From contig WLLG01000103.1 in assembly GCA_009700815.1 (NCBI GenBank), forward strand, positions 1-7,378: a DNA stretch of 7,378 nt, given 5' to 3'. Source of the stretch: Actinomycetota bacterium. Its GTDB lineage: Bacteria; Actinomycetota; Acidimicrobiia; Acidimicrobiales; Microtrichaceae. This document shows positions 6,432-7,378 of this stretch, piece by piece. The first letter of the stretch is position 1. Each line of letters opens with the position of its first letter. The notes under the pieces are model-generated. The model worked only from the letters and a program-made list of their open reading frames with translations, made no database searches and was not told where the DNA came from. The position numbers and the translations under genes were made by a program.

Positions 6432-6434
6432 TTC

Positions 6435-6587
6435 ATGCATCGAGGTCGGCTGGGTTGGTCAGCCCTCCCATCCACCGCCCGGCCAGCCCAGCCCGCCTCG
6501 ACAAGCCCCGCACAGAATGAGCCCCGACCCGACCCAGCCCAGAGCAAGCCCACTGAGAACCCAAGCCCAACCCAGGAGACCACCAGC
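6435..6587 (+). other. C-rich, T-poor leader or N-terminal extension before the SAF-domain gene
   Basis: Between the candidate promoter and the ribosome-binding-site-led ATG at 6588 the plus strand is strikingly C-rich. From 6461 to 6580 I count 59 C, 25 G, 31 A and 5 T, with many CAGCCC, AGCCC and GACCC repeats. It is open in the reading frame of the SAF gene from an ATG at 6435, encoding a Pro/Ser/Thr/Ala-rich segment. It may therefore be an untranslated leader or a translated extension. As RNA it would be C-rich and G-poor, the composition favoured by Rho utilisation sites. Confidence 0.5.
6574..6579 (+). promoter_or_regulatory. Ribosome binding site of the SAF-domain gene
   Basis: AGGAGA lies 8 nt before the ATG at 6588. 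It is the best ribosome binding site in the plus-strand part of the window and supports that start over the upstream in-frame ATG at 6435. Confidence 0.75.
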
Positions 6588-7343
6588 ATGAGTCGAACAA
6601 GATCCGCCGATTCGACAGCACCGGTCGACTCGCAAACTGCATCCCCGCAGGCCACCGCTCGGCTACGGCGCAGTCTCCCCTCGGGCCGGGCTTGCGTAGG
6701 AGCCATGCTCGTCACTATCGCCGCCGCTGGAGTGCTGTTCGCTCACCGAAGCGCATCCGCACCACCTAGCAGCCGCTACCTCGTTGCTACCCAGTCAATC
6801 CAGTCCGGCCAGGTGATTCGAGCCGAAGACCTCGGCAGTATCGCAATTGATCTACCAAGCCAACTCGATGCCGTTCCAGCAAACCAGGCGAACAAACTCA
6901 TCGGCCGGGTAGCAGCAAACTCACTGTCCCCCTCCGAACTGCTTCGCGCTGATGACGCACTAGATGCAGGTCGATTCGTTGATCCAACGGCCGTAGAGGT
7001 ATCGCTTGAGTTGCCACCGGCTCAAGCCCTTCAGGGAATTGTCCAACAGGGCAGCTTCGTTGATGTCCTCGCGACTGAGCCCGAACCGGATCCGAACACT
7101 GGCAGTGCAACCACAGTGCTAGCGACACGGGTGCGAGTTAGCTCAGTCGGCGACGGAAGCAGTTCCGATGGAGCCTCTACAGAAGGAAGTGGCGGCGGCG
7201 CTTCCGGAATCGGCGTAAGCGGGCAACTACGCGTCGTGCTCAGCGTGTCAGGTTCCGAGATTGCCACGCAGCTAGTAGATGCTGCTCGGCGGGCCGAGAT
7301 CACCTTGGTACTGCCAAGTCCGATCGAACAGGGCGCAGCATGA
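6588..7343 (+). CDS. Membrane-anchored SAF-domain protein, CpaB/RcpC-like (Flp/Tad pilus assembly)
   Basis: SAF-domain CpaB/RcpC proteins belong to Flp/Tad type IV pilus loci, where they act on the outside of the cytoplasmic membrane. The 251-residue product has a basic cytoplasmic N-terminus (1-34) and one transmembrane helix (about 35-53, VGAMLVTIAAAGVLF). The SAF domain follows at about 63-124 (RYLVATQSIQSGQVIRAEDL to LIGRVAANSLSPSELL). A second strand-rich region (136-163, VSLELPPAQALQGIVQQGSFVDVL) is characteristic of CpaB. A Gly/Ser/Asp-rich low-complexity segment (about 187-212) precedes the final strand-helix-strand unit (214-244). AGGAGA precedes the ATG; an ATG at 6435 would add 51 Pro-rich residues. 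The stop overlaps the next start as ATGA. The pilus role is inferred from the domain and usual neighbours, because the diagnostic ATPase and TadB/TadC genes are not in the window. Confidence 0.85.
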   Translation: MSRTRSADSTAPVDSQTASPQATARLRRSLPSGRACVGAMLVTIAAAGVLFAHRSASAPPSSRYLVATQSIQSGQVIRAEDLGSIAIDLPSQLDAVPANQANKLIGRVAANSLSPSELLRADDALDAGRFVDPTAVEVSLELPPAQALQGIVQQGSFVDVLATEPEPDPNTGSATTVLATRVRVSSVGDGSSSDGASTEGSGGGASGIGVSGQLRVVLSVSGSEIATQLVDAARRAEITLVLPSPIEQGAA

Positions 7344-7378
7344 GCGATCGATTCGTGGTTCTTGGGCTTGCACGCTCA
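7340..7378 (+). CDS. Start of a downstream gene in the SAF/pilus-like operon, cut by the window edge
   Basis: Only 13 codons are visible, MSDRFVVLGLARS. The ATG overlaps the stop of the SAF-domain gene by four bases (ATGA), so the two are almost certainly cotranscribed. The VVLGLA strand at the very N-terminus fits a receiver-like or CpaE/MinD-type protein, which is the usual next gene after CpaB in Tad loci. Too little is present to assign a function. Confidence 0.6.
   Translation, partial: MSDRFVVLGLARS

Overview
The window looks like a piece of an actinobacterial (Actinomycetota) chromosome. The evidence is the compact minus-strand block phoH-ybeY-corC-era-uppS-recO, frequent GTG starts, 4-nt stop/start overlaps, a BldC/excisionase-like small winged-helix protein, and the head of an Flp/Tad-pilus-like locus beginning with a SAF-domain protein. 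Base composition is moderately GC-rich by eye. The genus cannot be fixed from sequence reading alone.

Region 1 (1-5434, minus strand) is one probable operon of six housekeeping genes, transcribed right to left: phoH, ybeY, a CNNM/CorC-type CBS membrane protein, era, uppS and recO (its 3' end runs off the left edge). The first four are joined by three successive GTGA overlaps, so they are probably translationally coupled. PhoH, YbeY and Era form an RNA/ribosome-maturation set. CorC is tied to divalent cation transport, UppS makes the lipid carrier for cell-wall synthesis, and RecO acts in recombinational repair.

Region 2 (5435-6321) holds a very short divergent junction with two perfect palindromes. 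It is followed by a plus-strand gene of unknown function that appears to contain two small beta-barrel repeats. A minus-strand gene for a small MerR/BldC-like DNA-binding protein converges on it, with only 7 nt between the two stop codons.

Region 3 (6322-7378) starts with an AT-rich divergent regulatory region. It carries a perfect TTGACA box and two copies of a 9-bp direct repeat spaced 40 bp apart. Next comes an unusually C-rich leader of about 150 nt, then a membrane-anchored SAF-domain (CpaB/RcpC-like) gene, whose stop overlaps the start of another gene cut by the right edge. The simplest reading is that the small DNA-binding protein controls itself and the pilus-like operon from the shared intergenic region. 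That is an inference.

No RNA genes, insertion sequences, CRISPR arrays, phage genes or defence genes were seen. Nothing here proves a new system. The least-explained parts are the divergent control region with its C-rich leader, and the tandem-barrel protein.
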